This document shows, piece after piece, positions 13,001 to 13,537 of a DNA stretch of 13,537 nt. The translations under genes were made by a program, and so were the position numbers. The stretch covers positions 1 through 13,537 of the forward strand of contig JAAZOI010000241.1 of NCBI GenBank assembly GCA_012797825.1, written 5' to 3'. Positions within the stretch are counted from its first letter, which is position 1. Each line of letters starts with the position of its first letter. Below the pieces are notes generated by a model that did no database searches, was not told the origin of the DNA, and saw only the letters and a list, made by a program, of their open reading frames with translations. The DNA is from Eubacteriaceae bacterium (lineage in GTDB: Bacteria; Bacillota; Clostridia; Eubacteriales; UBA1433).

Positions 13001-13423
13001 ATGATAAACGTGTCCAAAATAAAAAAGGGAATAGTAATAGATCACATAGAAGCTAACTGCGGCTATAAAATATTCAGCCAGCTCGGGCTTGACAAGCTTG
13101 ACGACGTTGTAGTGCTTATGAGAAACGTGCCGAGCAGAAAAATGGGTATAAAGGATTTAATAAAAATAGAAACTGACATAGAGCTGGATTTCACAATATT
13201 AGGGCTTATAGATCCTAATGTAACTATTAATTATGTGGAAGACGGCATACTGAAAAAGAAAGAACAGCTTACGCTTCCTAAAATGATAGAGGGGATTTTG
13301 GAATGCAAAAATCCTGTATGCATAACAAAGCATCAGAAAATAGATGATATAAAATTTTACCTGGTAAACGAAAAAACAAAGGAATACAGATGTGAATACT
13401 GTGACACAAAAACCTCTCTCTGA
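13001..13423 (+). CDS. pyrI: aspartate carbamoyltransferase regulatory subunit
   Basis: PyrI binds nucleotide effectors and holds the PyrB trimers together in the PyrB6-PyrI6 holoenzyme. The ATG at 13001 follows GGAG (12990-12993) and gives 140 residues starting MINVSKIKKGIVIDHI; a TTG at 12983 inside pyrB is rejected. The N-terminal nucleotide domain spans about 1-95, with GIVIDHIEA, LMRNVPSRKMG and KDLIKIE as in known PyrI proteins. The C-terminal zinc domain keeps all four ligands: Cys102 and Cys107 (CKNPVC) and Cys131 and Cys134 (CEYC). It is slightly shorter than E. coli PyrI. The 3' end overlaps the start of pyrC, so translation of the three genes is tightly linked. Confidence 0.96.
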   Translation: MINVSKIKKGIVIDHIEANCGYKIFSQLGLDKLDDVVVLMRNVPSRKMGIKDLIKIETDIELDFTILGLIDPNVTINYVEDGILKKKEQLTLPKMIEGILECKNPVCITKHQKIDDIKFYLVNEKTKEYRCEYCDTKTSL

Positions 13424-13537
13424 TTTAATTATAAAAAACGCGCGCCTAATCGACAAAGACAATGACTTTATAGGAAGCATTGTTATCGGCGGAGGCGTTA
13501 TAGAAAAAATCTATAAAAAGGGTTCTGAAATTGCTGA
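13392..13537 (+). CDS. pyrC: dihydroorotase, 5' part
   Basis: The frame runs to the end of the window. The visible residues, LSDLIIKNARLIDKDNDF and then IGSIVIGGGVIEKI, are the N-terminal beta-sandwich strand pattern of amidohydrolases of the dihydroorotase group, and the position after pyrB-pyrI supports dihydroorotase, which closes carbamoyl-aspartate to dihydroorotate. The HxH metal motif lies beyond the window, so it cannot be checked. The start is GTG, either at 13392 or in frame at 13401; 13392 is preferred because AAAGGA (13378-13383) is 8 bases upstream. With this start it overlaps pyrI by 32 bases. An allantoinase or other cyclic amidohydrolase is the only alternative, and is less likely in this operon. 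Confidence 0.85.
   Translation, partial: MNTVTQKPLSDLIIKNARLIDKDNDFIGSIVIGGGVIEKIYKKGSEIA

Overview
The window is AT-rich, densely coding chromosomal DNA. Shine-Dalgarno sites are strong (GGAGG type), some starts are TTG or GTG, promoters are of the TTGACA/TATAAT type, and many intrinsic terminators have U-tracts. Together with separate pyrB and pyrI genes and the protein types present, this suggests an anaerobic member of the Bacillota, class Clostridia. That placement is inferred from style and gene content, not from a marker gene. I see no RNA genes, insertion sequences, CRISPR array or phage genes.

Layout. (1) Bases 2-3393, plus strand: the 3' part of a D-2-hydroxyacid dehydrogenase, then two tandem paralogous family I CoA-transferases of the 4-hydroxybutyrate/butyryl-CoA:acetate type. 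Each transferase is closed by its own terminator. (2) Bases 3473-4358: a 60-residue lysine-rich protein, a small membrane-anchored basic protein and a DUF1232 (YkvA-type) membrane protein. (3) Bases 4383-6768: serC-serA, the first two dedicated enzymes of serine synthesis, as an operon. (4) Bases 6798-8708: a self-contained regulated cassette of a four-helix membrane protein, a TetR repressor and a flavodoxin-fold oxidoreductase. It runs from a consensus promoter that carries two copies of an 18-bp inverted repeat. (5) Bases 8848-11652, minus strand: two tandem paralogs of the fumarylacetoacetate hydrolase (FAH) family, then an alpha/beta hydrolase, separated by terminators. (6) Bases 11948 to the end, plus strand: pyrB-pyrI-pyrC, pyrimidine synthesis, behind a consensus promoter and a leader that looks like a transcription attenuator with a leader-peptide ORF.

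How the parts relate. The serine and pyrimidine operons are ordinary biosynthesis. The CoA-transferases and the dehydrogenase fit fermentative acid and acyl-CoA metabolism. The FAH proteins and the hydrolase are probably catabolic, but their substrates cannot be read from sequence. Two separate families are present as tandem duplicates with independent transcription signals. The best candidates for under-described biology are the pyrB leader, whose architecture resembles the UTP-sensing pyrBI attenuator of enteric bacteria rather than the PyrR system usual in Bacillota, and the double-operator TetR cassette.
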